In this document: positions 48,789 to 57,509 of the stretch, piece after piece
Layout: every line of letters starts with the position of its first letter
Position numbering within the stretch: position 1 is the stretch's first letter
DNA from: an uncultured Flavobacteriales bacterium
GTDB lineage: Bacteria; Bacteroidota; Bacteroidia; Flavobacteriales_D; Parvicellaceae
Assembly (NCBI GenBank): GCA_943787535.1
Contig: CALSMU010000013.1
Coordinates: 142,529 to 206,528 of the forward strand
Direction of reading: 5' to 3'
DNA: 64,000 nucleotides
Notes under the pieces: generated by a model
Databases searched by the model: none
Seen by the model: the letters and a program-made list of their open reading frames with translations, nothing else
Told to the model about the DNA's origin: nothing
Made by a program: the position numbers and the translations under genes

Positions 48789-49244
48789 CTATATGCCTTT
48801 TATTGATTTTAATCTTTTCACATAATTAGGGTCCGTAGCGAAACCTACTTTTTTTAAAAAAACGTAATAATCTCCACCAGAATAATGTCTGTCTTGCCAT
48901 CTTTTATAGTAGGCAACACAATCTTTCCAATTATCGAACTGAATGTATTTTTTCTTATACCAAAAACCAAAGATATTGTTTCTGCTAAGTGAGCACTTTG
49001 TACATTTAAACCACCCTGTTTCCAAAATGGCTTGCCTTAAAACAATATCAGCATGTTGCACACCCGCATTTTCTAAAGCAATTTTTAGATTCTTCACAGA
49101 TAATGTAAATGGGGGATATTCAGCAGAAGGGTCCGTGTGCTTGTTCGAACTTGAAAATATGCACATTGGGTTAAGGTGCATAAAAACAATAAGAAGTAAA
49201 ATTTTACATGAAAACGTACTTATAATGTTAGTTAATTTTTTCAT
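48789..49244 (-). CDS. Exported glucosaminidase-domain protein (GH73-like)
   Basis: 151 residues. A hydrophobic signal or anchor (~1-31) precedes a compact glucosaminidase domain: IVLRQAILETGWFKC carries the catalytic glutamate, SRNNIFGFW the substrate loop, and YYKRWQDRHYSGGDYYVFL the conserved aromatic part. The fold cleaves N-acetylglucosaminyl bonds in peptidoglycan. At 151 residues it is short for FlgJ/autolysin relatives but common as a stand-alone form in Bacteroidota. Flanked by its own -7 element and terminator, so monocistronic. Confidence 0.87.
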   Translation of the reverse strand: MKKLTNIISTFSCKILLLIVFMHLNPMCIFSSSNKHTDPSAEYPPFTLSVKNLKIALENAGVQHADIVLRQAILETGWFKCTKCSLSRNNIFGFWYKKKYIQFDNWKDCVAYYKRWQDRHYSGGDYYVFLKKVGFATDPNYVKRLKSIKGI

Positions 49245-49279
49245 AATTCTCTAGTTTAAAGATTTTTAGAAAAGCCGTG

Positions 49280-49287
49280 CAAAGGTA
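49280..49287 (-). promoter_or_regulatory. Candidate -7 element for the glucosaminidase gene
   Basis: Reads TACCTTTG on the minus strand, 35 bases upstream of ATG 49244. Confidence 0.5.
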
Positions 49288-49477
49288 AAGCTAAATATTA
49301 CCTCGCTTAAGATAATTAAGACAAACTGCTGATAACTGCAGACGAAAAGCGAGTAATCTGCTTTCATTCAACTGTTTTTATTGATGAAACATTACTCTTT
49401 TTTATTGTAAATGTCGCTGAAATTAGTAGATTTGATTCAGTTCTGTTTAGATTTGATAGCTACTACAATTTGGTAAA

Positions 49478-50425
49478 ATGGACAAAAAAAGATCGTACAA
49501 TGATTTTCCACAATGGAAAGATTTTCAAATGTATTATCCGGAAGAGTTCAGGATAATCGACGGAGAAGAACCCTCTGAAGAGTATTGGGAATGGAGAGAT
49601 TATTCTGTTCACCTAGATCGCTATATTCCCAAAGAAAATAATAAGCCATTAAAAATTATACTTGTCCATGGTGGTGGAGGCAATGGAAGGCTTTTAGCGC
49701 CAATGGGATCTTATTTAAGAGCAGAAGGGTACGAATGTGTAGCTGCTGATATGCCTGGTTTTGGATTGACAGAAATTAGAAAGCCAAATAGTTATTCAAC
49801 TTGGGTAGAGCTCTTAAATGACATGCTGGATAGGGAGAAGGGAATGTGTGGACGAAAAGTTTTGCTTTGTGGTATTAGCCTTGGGGGTATGTTGTCTTAT
49901 CATGTTGCCTGCTTGAATGACAATGTTGCGGGTCTAATGGTTTCTAGTTTAGCCGATACTTCTCAAAAAGAAGTGCAAGTGCAACTGGCTAAAAACGATA
50001 TAATGGGTAAATTGGGAGCGAAAGGTTTGTCTTTATTTAAGGGGATTACCGATAACATGAAGGTGCCAATAAAGATGACCACAAAAATGTGGGCCATGGC
50101 GAATGATCCATCATTTGTGAAAAAATTAAAGAAAGACAAAGTAGGTTCAGGAAGCTGGGTTTATTTAAAGTTTTTAAGGACACTATTTGAAGCAAAAGCA
50201 GCTATTGAGCCTGAAGATTTTACAAAGTGCCCTTTGTTGTTTTTTCAGCCGAAAGAAGATTACATAATTCCATGGATTATCTCCGAGTCATTCTATAACA
50301 GGTTAGCCTGCAAGAAAGAGGTTGTTTTTCTAGATAATTGTGGTCATATTCCGATGGAGGAACCCGGGATATTTCAGTTAAAAGAGCATGCTTTAAAATT
50401 TATTTCCGATTTAGAAAATACCTAG
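49478..50425 (+). CDS. Alpha/beta-hydrolase fold protein
   Basis: 315 residues, no signal peptide. The oxyanion region is ILVHGGGGNGR, the nucleophile elbow GISLGG, and the catalytic histidine lies in LDNCGHIPMEEP near the C-terminus; an aspartate in the PLLFFQPKEDYIIP strand probably completes the triad. Substrate is unknown: esterases, lipases and C-C hydrolases share this pattern. It is monocistronic and ends one base from the convergent coiled-coil gene. Confidence 0.85.
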   Translation: MDKKRSYNDFPQWKDFQMYYPEEFRIIDGEEPSEEYWEWRDYSVHLDRYIPKENNKPLKIILVHGGGGNGRLLAPMGSYLRAEGYECVAADMPGFGLTEIRKPNSYSTWVELLNDMLDREKGMCGRKVLLCGISLGGMLSYHVACLNDNVAGLMVSSLADTSQKEVQVQLAKNDIMGKLGAKGLSLFKGITDNMKVPIKMTTKMWAMANDPSFVKKLKKDKVGSGSWVYLKFLRTLFEAKAAIEPEDFTKCPLLFFQPKEDYIIPWIISESFYNRLACKKEVVFLDNCGHIPMEEPGIFQLKEHALKFISDLENT

Positions 50426-50426
50426 A

Positions 50427-51026
50427 CTAACTATTTTTGTTAATCTCATCTTGCAGTTTTCTCATTAGTTCCTGCTGTTTAATTCTAGCTTTCTTTTTTG
50501 TTTCCTCAAGTTCAAATTCAATTTCTTTAAGTTTTTCTATAGCACCTTTTGTTACCCTGGTGCTATTTTTGAATTTAATTAGAAAGAATAATAAGAATGA
50601 AATTAAGCTAAAAATAATAATCCAAACTAAGGACTTGTACGAGCTTTTCGAGGTAAGCGATCCAAAAAGGGTAATGTTATCTTTTTCAACATTTACAGTT
50701 GCTAGCTCTTTCTTTAATGCCGTAATTGACGTTAATGCATTCTTTGATACTTTTATTTCTTCTGAGTAGGCTTTCTCAAAATTAGAGCTTTCATATTTAG
50801 CTGATTCTAAAGAGTCTTTTACGTTGGAGTAAAACTTTTCAATCCATTCAATTTTAACTACTTTATTGTTGACATAAGTTCTGGATCGCTCCATGATAAA
50901 TTTATGTTGACTATAAAGAGTAGATTTCTTACTGTTTAATGGGTTATCAAGGGTAAATTCAGGGGTTTGTCCTAGAAAAGATAATGAACAGCAAAGTAAT
51001 AAGCTAATTGATAAAACTTTAAACAT
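50427..51026 (-). CDS. Membrane-anchored coiled-coil protein of unknown function
   Basis: 199 residues. A signal peptide (~1-19) is followed by a helical, Lys/Glu-rich region, one transmembrane helix (~132-151), and a cytoplasmic coiled coil (~165-197) dense in Glu, Lys and Gln. No family motif is recognised. It has the form of a periplasm-to-cytoplasm spanning structural or signalling protein. It follows phoH in the opposite order on the same strand, with 52 bases between. Confidence 0.65.
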   Translation of the reverse strand: MFKVLSISLLLCCSLSFLGQTPEFTLDNPLNSKKSTLYSQHKFIMERSRTYVNNKVVKIEWIEKFYSNVKDSLESAKYESSNFEKAYSEEIKVSKNALTSITALKKELATVNVEKDNITLFGSLTSKSSYKSLVWIIIFSLISFLLFFLIKFKNSTRVTKGAIEKLKEIEFELEETKKKARIKQQELMRKLQDEINKNS

Positions 51027-51078
51027 GATGAAATATTTACAAATAATATTCCCTTACTACGTTATTTATCACTAAAAG

Positions 51079-52410
51079 TTATAGCATTTCATTAGCCAGA
51101 TTTGCTAACTCGGACCTTTCACCTTTTTCTAATCGAATGTGAGCAAATAAATTACTTCCTTTTAGCCTATCAATTAAATAGGACATCCCATTACTTTGTT
51201 CATCTAGATAAGGGGTGTCAATTTGAAAAACATCTCCGGTAAATACAATTTTAGTGTTTTCTCCTGCTCGCGTGATAATTGTTTTTACTTCATGGGGAGT
51301 AAGATTTTGCGCTTCATCAACAATGAAAAGCATGTTAGAAAAACTTCTGCCTCGAATAAAAGCTAAAGCTGTAATTGATAGCTTTCCTACTTCTTCCATT
51401 TCTTCAATCTTTTTGTGTTTCTTTTCATTTGGACCAAATTGGTTTTTAATGAATTTTAAATTGTCAAAAAGAGGTTGCATGTAAGGGTTTATTTTGTCCT
51501 CTGCATTTCCAGGTAAATATCCGATATCATTATTGCTTAATGGGACAATAGGTCTGGCTAACACAATTTGATTGTACGAATTGTGTTGCTCAATTGCACT
51601 GGCTAGTGCAAGTAAAGTCTTACCTGTTCCTGCTACACCTTGCAATGTTACAAGCTTTATGTTTGGATCCATTAAAGCTCTAATGGCCAATGTTTGCTCT
51701 GCATTCTTTGGTTTTATACCGTATATATATTCTTTCTCAACTCTTTCTAGAACTTGCGAGCCTCCATCAAAGAAAGAAAGAATTGAAGTTTTTCCATTTT
51801 TCAATATGTAAAAACCATTATTAATAGGAGGGGTAGGCATGAAGCTGGTATCTTCCAAGCTACCTTCTTTGTAGAGTTTATTAATTACTTCTGTATCTAC
51901 ATTTTCTAAAATAACTTTACCAGTATATCCAGCACTTTCTTTATCAACCTTGTCAGTTGTATAGTCTTCAGCATGCATGCCTAAAGCTTTTGCTTTTAAT
52001 CGAAGATTAATATCCTTAGATACAATAATTATTGATCTGTCTGGTTCTTGTATTTTTAGAGTCAGAGCGGCATTCAATATTTTATTGTCATTTGTTTTAC
52101 CAAACACTTTTACAGCATCAACTTCTAGTTCAGCATTAACCATTACGAGTTTAAATCGTCCAGATTTGCCTCCATTAATTGGATTCCAGTCCTGAATAGT
52201 TTTGTCCTTACTTATACTATCAAGGAGTCTTATGAACTCCCTAGCAGCAAAATTTTTGGAATCATTCCCCCTTTTAAAGGTGTCAATTTCTTCCATAACC
52301 GTAATCGGAATAGCAACATCATGCTCATCAAAACAGTTTATAGCATTATGATCATGCAGAATTACAGACGTGTCAAGGACAAATATTTTAGATTGCATTT
52401 TTTTGGTCAT
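51079..52410 (-). CDS. PhoH-family protein: PIN domain plus PhoH ATPase
   Basis: 443 residues. N-terminal PIN nuclease domain (~8-150) with acidic residues in FVLDTSVILHD, TVMEEIDTF and IVSKDINLRLKA; C-terminal PhoH ATPase (~235-443) with Walker A GVAGTGKT, then ARPIVPLSNNDIGYLPG, Walker B LFIVDEAQN and FTGDVFQIDTP. This PIN-PhoH fusion is widespread and is thought to be an RNA helicase/nuclease, but the physiological substrate is not settled. Two early ATGs (residues 1 and 5) are possible starts. Confidence 0.9.
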   Translation of the reverse strand: MTKKMQSKIFVLDTSVILHDHNAINCFDEHDVAIPITVMEEIDTFKRGNDSKNFAAREFIRLLDSISKDKTIQDWNPINGGKSGRFKLVMVNAELEVDAVKVFGKTNDNKILNAALTLKIQEPDRSIIIVSKDINLRLKAKALGMHAEDYTTDKVDKESAGYTGKVILENVDTEVINKLYKEGSLEDTSFMPTPPINNGFYILKNGKTSILSFFDGGSQVLERVEKEYIYGIKPKNAEQTLAIRALMDPNIKLVTLQGVAGTGKTLLALASAIEQHNSYNQIVLARPIVPLSNNDIGYLPGNAEDKINPYMQPLFDNLKFIKNQFGPNEKKHKKIEEMEEVGKLSITALAFIRGRSFSNMLFIVDEAQNLTPHEVKTIITRAGENTKIVFTGDVFQIDTPYLDEQSNGMSYLIDRLKGSNLFAHIRLEKGERSELANLANEML

Positions 52411-52515
52411 AGGACGTAATATTTTCGTGGATAAAAGAACGAAAAATGGAGGCGGTTTTCACAAAATCATTTTTAACTTATTAACAATTCTAATGTTGCT
52501 TATTGGTAATTGAAA

Positions 52516-52812
52516 TTATTCCGTTCTGCTCTTGTTTATTTTTTGTTTTATCGCGATTACTATGTAGGCAAAAAAGGCAAATGGAATAAGTAATCCAGTC
52601 CAGAAATTCAGGTAGTTCATATCCCACCAACTTTCTTTTATTTCGCATTTTCCATTTACAAAATTATCAACATGACAAGTAGTGCCATCTTTAACAAATA
52701 CGGAGTCTCCAATAATTAGATAAGGTTCTTTGTTAGGGCTATCTTCAGGAGCACTATTTCCTATTGAATATATAGTAAACAAGAATAATAACAAAATGAA
52801 GCGCATATTCAA
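52516..52812 (-). CDS. Small membrane protein with signal peptide, unknown function
   Basis: 98 residues: signal peptide (~1-20), a short exported segment with two cysteines (TCHVDN and KCEIKE, possibly disulfide-linked), one transmembrane helix (~68-88) and a basic tail. No family recognised. It starts 10 bases after the stop of the Lrp-family gene on the same strand, so it is probably co-transcribed with it. Confidence 0.6.
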   Translation of the reverse strand: MNMRFILLLFLFTIYSIGNSAPEDSPNKEPYLIIGDSVFVKDGTTCHVDNFVNGKCEIKESWWDMNYLNFWTGLLIPFAFFAYIVIAIKQKINKSRTE

Positions 52813-52822
52813 AGATTAGAAA

Positions 52823-53287
52823 TTATGCAATAATAGGAATTGCAGTTGTATCTTTTAATGAACTCATGACAAAAGAACTTTGAACATTAGCAATGTTATT
52901 GATTGATGACAATTTGTTTTTGATGAAGGATTGATATTCTTCCATGTCTGAAACAACTACTTTTAATTGGTAATCATAACTTCCAGTAACATGAAAACAT
53001 TCAATAATTTCTGGATACTCGATGACAGATTTTTCAAATTCAATTTGCATATCTCTTGAATGCAATATCAATGAAACAAATGATATTACCATCAAATTTT
53101 TATTGATTAATTTTCTATCTAAAATCGCAATATATTGTTTAATATATCCTTCCTTTTCCAGTCGTTTTATTCTTTCATAGGTAGGAGTAATGGATAACCC
53201 AACTTTTTGAGCTAGTTCTTTTGTATTAAGTTTTGTGTTGCTCTGCAACAAATTTAGAAGGGATACGTCAATTTTGTCAATTACCAT
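52823..53287 (-). CDS. Lrp/AsnC family transcriptional regulator
   Basis: 154 residues. The N-terminal winged helix-turn-helix (~1-60) shows LLQSNTKLNTKELAQKVGLS and TPTYERIKRLEKEGYI; the C-terminal RAM/AsnC ligand domain (~65-150) includes ECFHVTGSYDYQLKV, the effector-binding turn. Such regulators sense amino acids. It is divergent from the Cys/Met-type PLP lyase gene at 53451 with a 163-base shared region, the arrangement known for amino-acid-degradation genes and their Lrp-type activators, so it probably regulates that gene. Confidence 0.92.
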   Translation of the reverse strand: MVIDKIDVSLLNLLQSNTKLNTKELAQKVGLSITPTYERIKRLEKEGYIKQYIAILDRKLINKNLMVISFVSLILHSRDMQIEFEKSVIEYPEIIECFHVTGSYDYQLKVVVSDMEEYQSFIKNKLSSINNIANVQSSFVMSSLKDTTAIPIIA

Positions 53288-53415
53288 AATAGTTTATGTT
53301 TCTGTTCTATTTTCAAAATATAGTGTCAATACAATTAAATAGTCTATAAATATACACTTTTAAAGTATAATTTTCTAATTTAATCTTTTAAATTAAATAA
53401 ATAATCTTTAATATG

Positions 53416-53423
53416 TAATTTTG
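53416..53423 (+). promoter_or_regulatory. Candidate -7 element for the Cys/Met-type lyase gene
   Basis: TAATTTTG matches TAnnTTTG, 27 bases before the ATG. The very AT-rich upstream 100 bases, shared with the divergent Lrp gene, are a likely regulator-binding region. Confidence 0.5.
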
Positions 53424-53450
53424 CTACTTGGAAAAACTAAAAATTAAGTT

Positions 53451-54701
53451 ATGGATTACAAAAATATGAGCCCAGAAAGTTTAATGATGAGTCACGGTTA
53501 TAAACCAGAATTATCCGAAGGGGCAATTAAGTGTCCTATTTTTCAAACTTCAACATTCGTATTCAAAAATGCAGAAGAAGGTAAAGCTTTCTTCGAAGTT
53601 GCATATGGAATAAGAGAAAAAGAAAAAGAAGAGGAATTGGGGCTAATCTATAGTCGTTTAAATAACCCAGATTTAGAGATTCTAGAAAACCGATTGTGCT
53701 TATGGGATAAAGCAGAAGATTGTGCAGTGTTTGAAAGTGGAATGTCTGCAATTTCAACGGCAATGATGGAATTTTTAAAACCAGGAGATTTAATTTTATG
53801 CGGAAGACCTTTATACGGTGGAACCGATCACTTTGTGAATCATTTTCTAGAGAAAATGGGAATTCATTCAATCGGATTTAATTCTGATATGAGTAAGGAT
53901 GAAATTATTAAACTGGTAAAGGAATCTGGTCATAAATTAGCAATGATTCACATTGAAACTCCCGCAAATCCGACCAATGCACTTTTCGATATTGAAATGT
54001 GTAGTGATATTGCCAAAGAGCTTTCTTCAAAAGAAGAGAAAGTAATTGTTTCTGTTGATAATACATATATGGGGCCATTATGGCAACATCCCCTGGAGCA
54101 TGGTGCCGACATCGTGTTGTATTCAGCAACAAAATACATTGGTGGTCATAGCGATGTAATAGCTGGGGCTTGTCTTGGTTCGAAAGAGTTGATCGGGAGA
54201 ATAAAAGGTTTGCGCACCTTTTTAGGGAATATGGCGGGACCATGGACAGGTTGGCTATTAATGAGGAGTTTAGAAACGTTAAAAGTTCGAATGGATCAAC
54301 AAGCTGAAAATGCAAAATATGTTGCGGAATTCCTAAAGCAACATCCTAAGGTAGAGAAGGTGTATTATTTAGGTTTTATTGAAGACGACAATGACCCAAT
54401 TAAAACGACTTTGTATAAAAAACAATACAAAGCAGCAGGGGCTATGATCGCTTTTGACGTGAAAGGTGGAGAAAAAGAAGCTTTTAAATTTTTAAATAGT
54501 TTAAAATTAATAAAGCTGGCTGTTAGTTTGGGGAGTACAGAAAGTTTAGCAGAACACCCTGCAACAATGACGCATGTTGATATAGAGGCTGATGTAAGGA
54601 AAAGGTTGTCAATAACGGATAAACTGGTACGTTTATCAGTTGGGGTTGAAAATTCCAAGGATATTATTTGGGATGTAGAACAAGCTTTGGAAGCTATCTA
54701 A
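53451..54701 (+). CDS. Cys/Met-metabolism PLP-dependent enzyme (cystathionine gamma-synthase/methionine gamma-lyase type)
   Basis: 416 residues, fold type I. PLP lysine K228 in SATKYIGGHSDV, phosphate-binding YSRLNNPD (68-75), cofactor aspartate in SVDNTYMGP, and the C-terminal SLGSTESLAEHPATMTH motif. The family catalyses gamma- or beta-elimination or replacement on sulfur amino acids. The active-site loop reads LYGGTDH, with glycine where classical methionine gamma-lyases carry the key cysteine, so substrate choice is open (methionine gamma-lyase, cystathionine gamma- or beta-acting enzyme). The divergent Lrp-type regulator points to a catabolic role. Confidence 0.88.
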   Translation: MDYKNMSPESLMMSHGYKPELSEGAIKCPIFQTSTFVFKNAEEGKAFFEVAYGIREKEKEEELGLIYSRLNNPDLEILENRLCLWDKAEDCAVFESGMSAISTAMMEFLKPGDLILCGRPLYGGTDHFVNHFLEKMGIHSIGFNSDMSKDEIIKLVKESGHKLAMIHIETPANPTNALFDIEMCSDIAKELSSKEEKVIVSVDNTYMGPLWQHPLEHGADIVLYSATKYIGGHSDVIAGACLGSKELIGRIKGLRTFLGNMAGPWTGWLLMRSLETLKVRMDQQAENAKYVAEFLKQHPKVEKVYYLGFIEDDNDPIKTTLYKKQYKAAGAMIAFDVKGGEKEAFKFLNSLKLIKLAVSLGSTESLAEHPATMTHVDIEADVRKRLSITDKLVRLSVGVENSKDIIWDVEQALEAI

Positions 54702-54832
54702 GCAGTGTCATTTGTTTTCTGATTTATTTTAGTGGTAATATAACCTATTTTGAAAGAATAAGCATTGATCAAATTCGTCCAAAATGACTAAAAAAAGGGT
54801 TTGAAAACAACCAATTTTCTATCTTCGCATTC

Positions 54833-56224
54833 GTGAGTCTAAGATATCAAGATATAATAGAAAAAACATACGACTTTCCACAAGATGAGTTTGAAGTCAA
54901 AAACAACGAACTGTTTTTTCATGGTATTGATTTGAAGCAAATAATCAAAGAACATGGTTCTCCTTTGAAGATTTGGTATTTGCCTAAAATTTCAGAGAAT
55001 ATAAACCGGGCCAAGGAGTTCTTCAGATTAGCAATGGAGAAGGTTAATTATAAAGGAAACTATACCTATTGCTATTGCACCAAAAGTTCTCATTTTAAGT
55101 TTGTACTTGAAACAGTAATTGATTCAGGAAGTCATTTAGAAACTTCTTCCGCATATGACCTAGAGATTATTAAGAATTTGACTAATGCAGGTAAGTATTC
55201 AAGAGATAAGTTTATTTTATTTAACGGTTATAAAACGGATCCCTATATTCAAAATATAGCAGACCTTTTTAATCAAGGGTTTAACAACGGGGTAATGATT
55301 ATCGATAGCACCTCAGAGCTAAAAAAGGTGGATAAGCTTGTAGATCGGCCATTTAAAATTGGAATGCGTATAGCAACAGAAGAAGAGCCTAAATTTGGGT
55401 TTTACACTTCTCGCTTGGGGATTGGCTACCAAGAAGCAGTTAAGTATTACACGGAACACCTTCAAGGAAATAAAAAGCATGAGCTTAAACTATTGCATTT
55501 TTTTGTGAATTCAGGGTTTACCGATACCACCTATTTCTGGAATGAATTGACTAAAGTAGTTAACCTTTACTGTGAGTTGAAAAAAGTTTGTACTGAGTTA
55601 GATACTCTTGATTTAGGAGGGGGGTTGCCAATTAAAAACTCCTTATCGTTTGACTTCAATTATCAAAAAATGATTGATGATACAATTTTATATATAAAGT
55701 CTATATGTGAGGAAAAAGGAGTAGTCGAGCCTAATATAATTACGGAATTTGGGTCCTTTACAGTGGGCGAAAGTGCAATTAACACGTATCAGGTAATTGA
55801 TCAAAAAAAGCAGAATGATCGTGAAAAATGGGATATTATTGATAGTTCGTTTATGACGACATTACCGGATACATGGGCTATCAATAAAAAGTTCATTATG
55901 CTTCCTATTAACCATTGGAAAGAACCTTTTGAACGTGTTTTTCTAGGTGGAATATCTTGCGATAGCGAAGATTTTTATAATTCAGAACAACACGTAAGTG
56001 CTATTTACTTGCCGCAATACAATAAGAATACGCCTTTGTATATTGGGTTTTTCAATACAGGAGCCTACCAAGAAGCTTTAAGTGGATATGGGGGAATCAA
56101 ACATTGTTTAACCCCATCTCCAAAAACCTTAGTGCTGAGCGAAGTTAAAGGTGGTAAATTAAAAGTGCAAGTTTTTTGTGATCCGCAAAGTTCTGATAGT
56201 ATGCTCTCTGTGCTAGGTTATTAA
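54833..56224 (+). CDS. speA: Arginine decarboxylase (fold III, Bacteroidota type)
   Basis: 463 residues from the GTG at 54833. A fold III alanine-racemase-like barrel with PLP lysine K84 in YCYCTKSSH, ETSSAYDLEI, the phosphate-binding LGGGLPIKNS, EFGSFTVGES and a C-terminal domain with GFFNTGAYQEALSGYGG. It follows the short (~460-residue) Bacteroidota arginine decarboxylases along its whole length, including the start RYQDIIEKTYDFPQ. Arginine to agmatine is the expected reaction, leading to putrescine and other polyamines. TATCTTCG (one mismatch to the -7 consensus) ends five bases before the GTG, so the mRNA may be leaderless. No agmatinase is adjacent. Confidence 0.88.
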   Translation: MSLRYQDIIEKTYDFPQDEFEVKNNELFFHGIDLKQIIKEHGSPLKIWYLPKISENINRAKEFFRLAMEKVNYKGNYTYCYCTKSSHFKFVLETVIDSGSHLETSSAYDLEIIKNLTNAGKYSRDKFILFNGYKTDPYIQNIADLFNQGFNNGVMIIDSTSELKKVDKLVDRPFKIGMRIATEEEPKFGFYTSRLGIGYQEAVKYYTEHLQGNKKHELKLLHFFVNSGFTDTTYFWNELTKVVNLYCELKKVCTELDTLDLGGGLPIKNSLSFDFNYQKMIDDTILYIKSICEEKGVVEPNIITEFGSFTVGESAINTYQVIDQKKQNDREKWDIIDSSFMTTLPDTWAINKKFIMLPINHWKEPFERVFLGGISCDSEDFYNSEQHVSAIYLPQYNKNTPLYIGFFNTGAYQEALSGYGGIKHCLTPSPKTLVLSEVKGGKLKVQVFCDPQSSDSMLSVLGY

Positions 56225-56332
56225 TTCGATAAAATTGGAATCTTAACAAATATAGTTATTGCCTGAAACCCTGGTATAGAATATAGTTATCCTAAATACT
56301 TTTATTACATTTGAAGTCATTATTATATTCCT

Positions 56333-57472
56333 ATGAACGTATACCTCGATAACGCAGCTACAACGCCATTAGATCCTTTAGTACTTGATGCTATGATGCC
56401 CTATATGACAGAACATTTTGGGAACCCATCATCTACGCATGCTTTTGGTAGAAAAACAAAAAATGCCATAGAAATATCTAGAAAAAAAGTAGCTGATTAT
56501 TTAAATGCTGAACCTTCAGAAATTATTTTCACATCAGGTGGTACGGAAGCTGATAATATGGCTTTGCGCTGCGGTGTTATGGATTTAGGGGTTAAAAGAA
56601 TAATAACTTCTTGTGTAGAGCATCATGCTGTTGGCCATACAGCAGAGCATCTTAGGGACCATTTTAATGTTCAGGTTGAGTATGTTAATTTGAATCAGGA
56701 TGGTCATGTAAATGTTCAGCATCTTGAAGAGTTATTATCTGATGATTCTTTAAAAACAATGGTTTCTCTGATGCATGGAAATAACGAAATAGGAAATCTA
56801 ATTTCATTGGAAGCAATAAGTAATTTGTGTAAAAAATACAAAGCTTATTTTCATTCAGATACTGTTCAGACAATGGGACATTATCGTTTTGATATGAAAG
56901 TGCTTGATATAGATTTTATTACATGTGCTGCTCATAAGTTTCATGGACCAAAGGGAGTTGGGTTTTTGTACATAAATAAAAACACGCCAATAGAATACAT
57001 GATGTCGGGTGGTTCTCAAGAACGCGGACATAGAGGTGGAACAGAAAACCTTTATGGAATTGTAGGTCTAGCCAAAGCGATGGAAATTGCGCACGATCAC
57101 ATGGAAGAGCATCAAGTTTCAATACAAGGTCTTAAGACTTACATGAAGGAGCAATTGCAAGAAATGATTCCTACCATTATTATTAACGGAGAGGAGAACT
57201 CAGAAAGGAGTTTATACACGGTGTTAAGTGTTTGCTTTCCATTGTCAGAGAGAAGTAGTATGTTTCTGTTTAATTTAGATATAAATGGTGTCTGTGTTTC
57301 TGGGGGAAGCGCTTGCACTGCAGGAAGTAGTGTGGGGTCTCATGTACTAGCTGCGTTACCAAATTCTCAAAATTGCCAACCTGTTCGTTTTTCTTTTGGA
57401 CGTTTTACGACCAAAGAAGAGATTGATTATGCTTTGGAGAAGGTTAGGGAGATGGTAGCTATTCCAGTTTGA
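56333..57472 (+). CDS. Cysteine desulfurase (NifS/IscS-like, class V aminotransferase family)
   Basis: 379 residues. Starts VYLDNAATTPLDP, with PLP lysine K202 in AAHKFHGPKG, substrate/PLP site SGGTEADN and catalytic cysteine C328 in SGGSACTAGS. The enzyme removes sulfur from cysteine, giving alanine and a persulfide for iron-sulfur clusters or tRNA thiolation. No isc or suf scaffold gene is adjacent, so whether it serves clusters or tRNA cannot be said. Its 3' end faces the DEAD-box helicase gene. Confidence 0.93.
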   Translation: MNVYLDNAATTPLDPLVLDAMMPYMTEHFGNPSSTHAFGRKTKNAIEISRKKVADYLNAEPSEIIFTSGGTEADNMALRCGVMDLGVKRIITSCVEHHAVGHTAEHLRDHFNVQVEYVNLNQDGHVNVQHLEELLSDDSLKTMVSLMHGNNEIGNLISLEAISNLCKKYKAYFHSDTVQTMGHYRFDMKVLDIDFITCAAHKFHGPKGVGFLYINKNTPIEYMMSGGSQERGHRGGTENLYGIVGLAKAMEIAHDHMEEHQVSIQGLKTYMKEQLQEMIPTIIINGEENSERSLYTVLSVCFPLSERSSMFLFNLDINGVCVSGGSACTAGSSVGSHVLAALPNSQNCQPVRFSFGRFTTKEEIDYALEKVREMVAIPV

Positions 57473-57509
57473 GTTAACTAAACTGCGTTTTTTCAGTGTT
57501 ATTTTAGTG

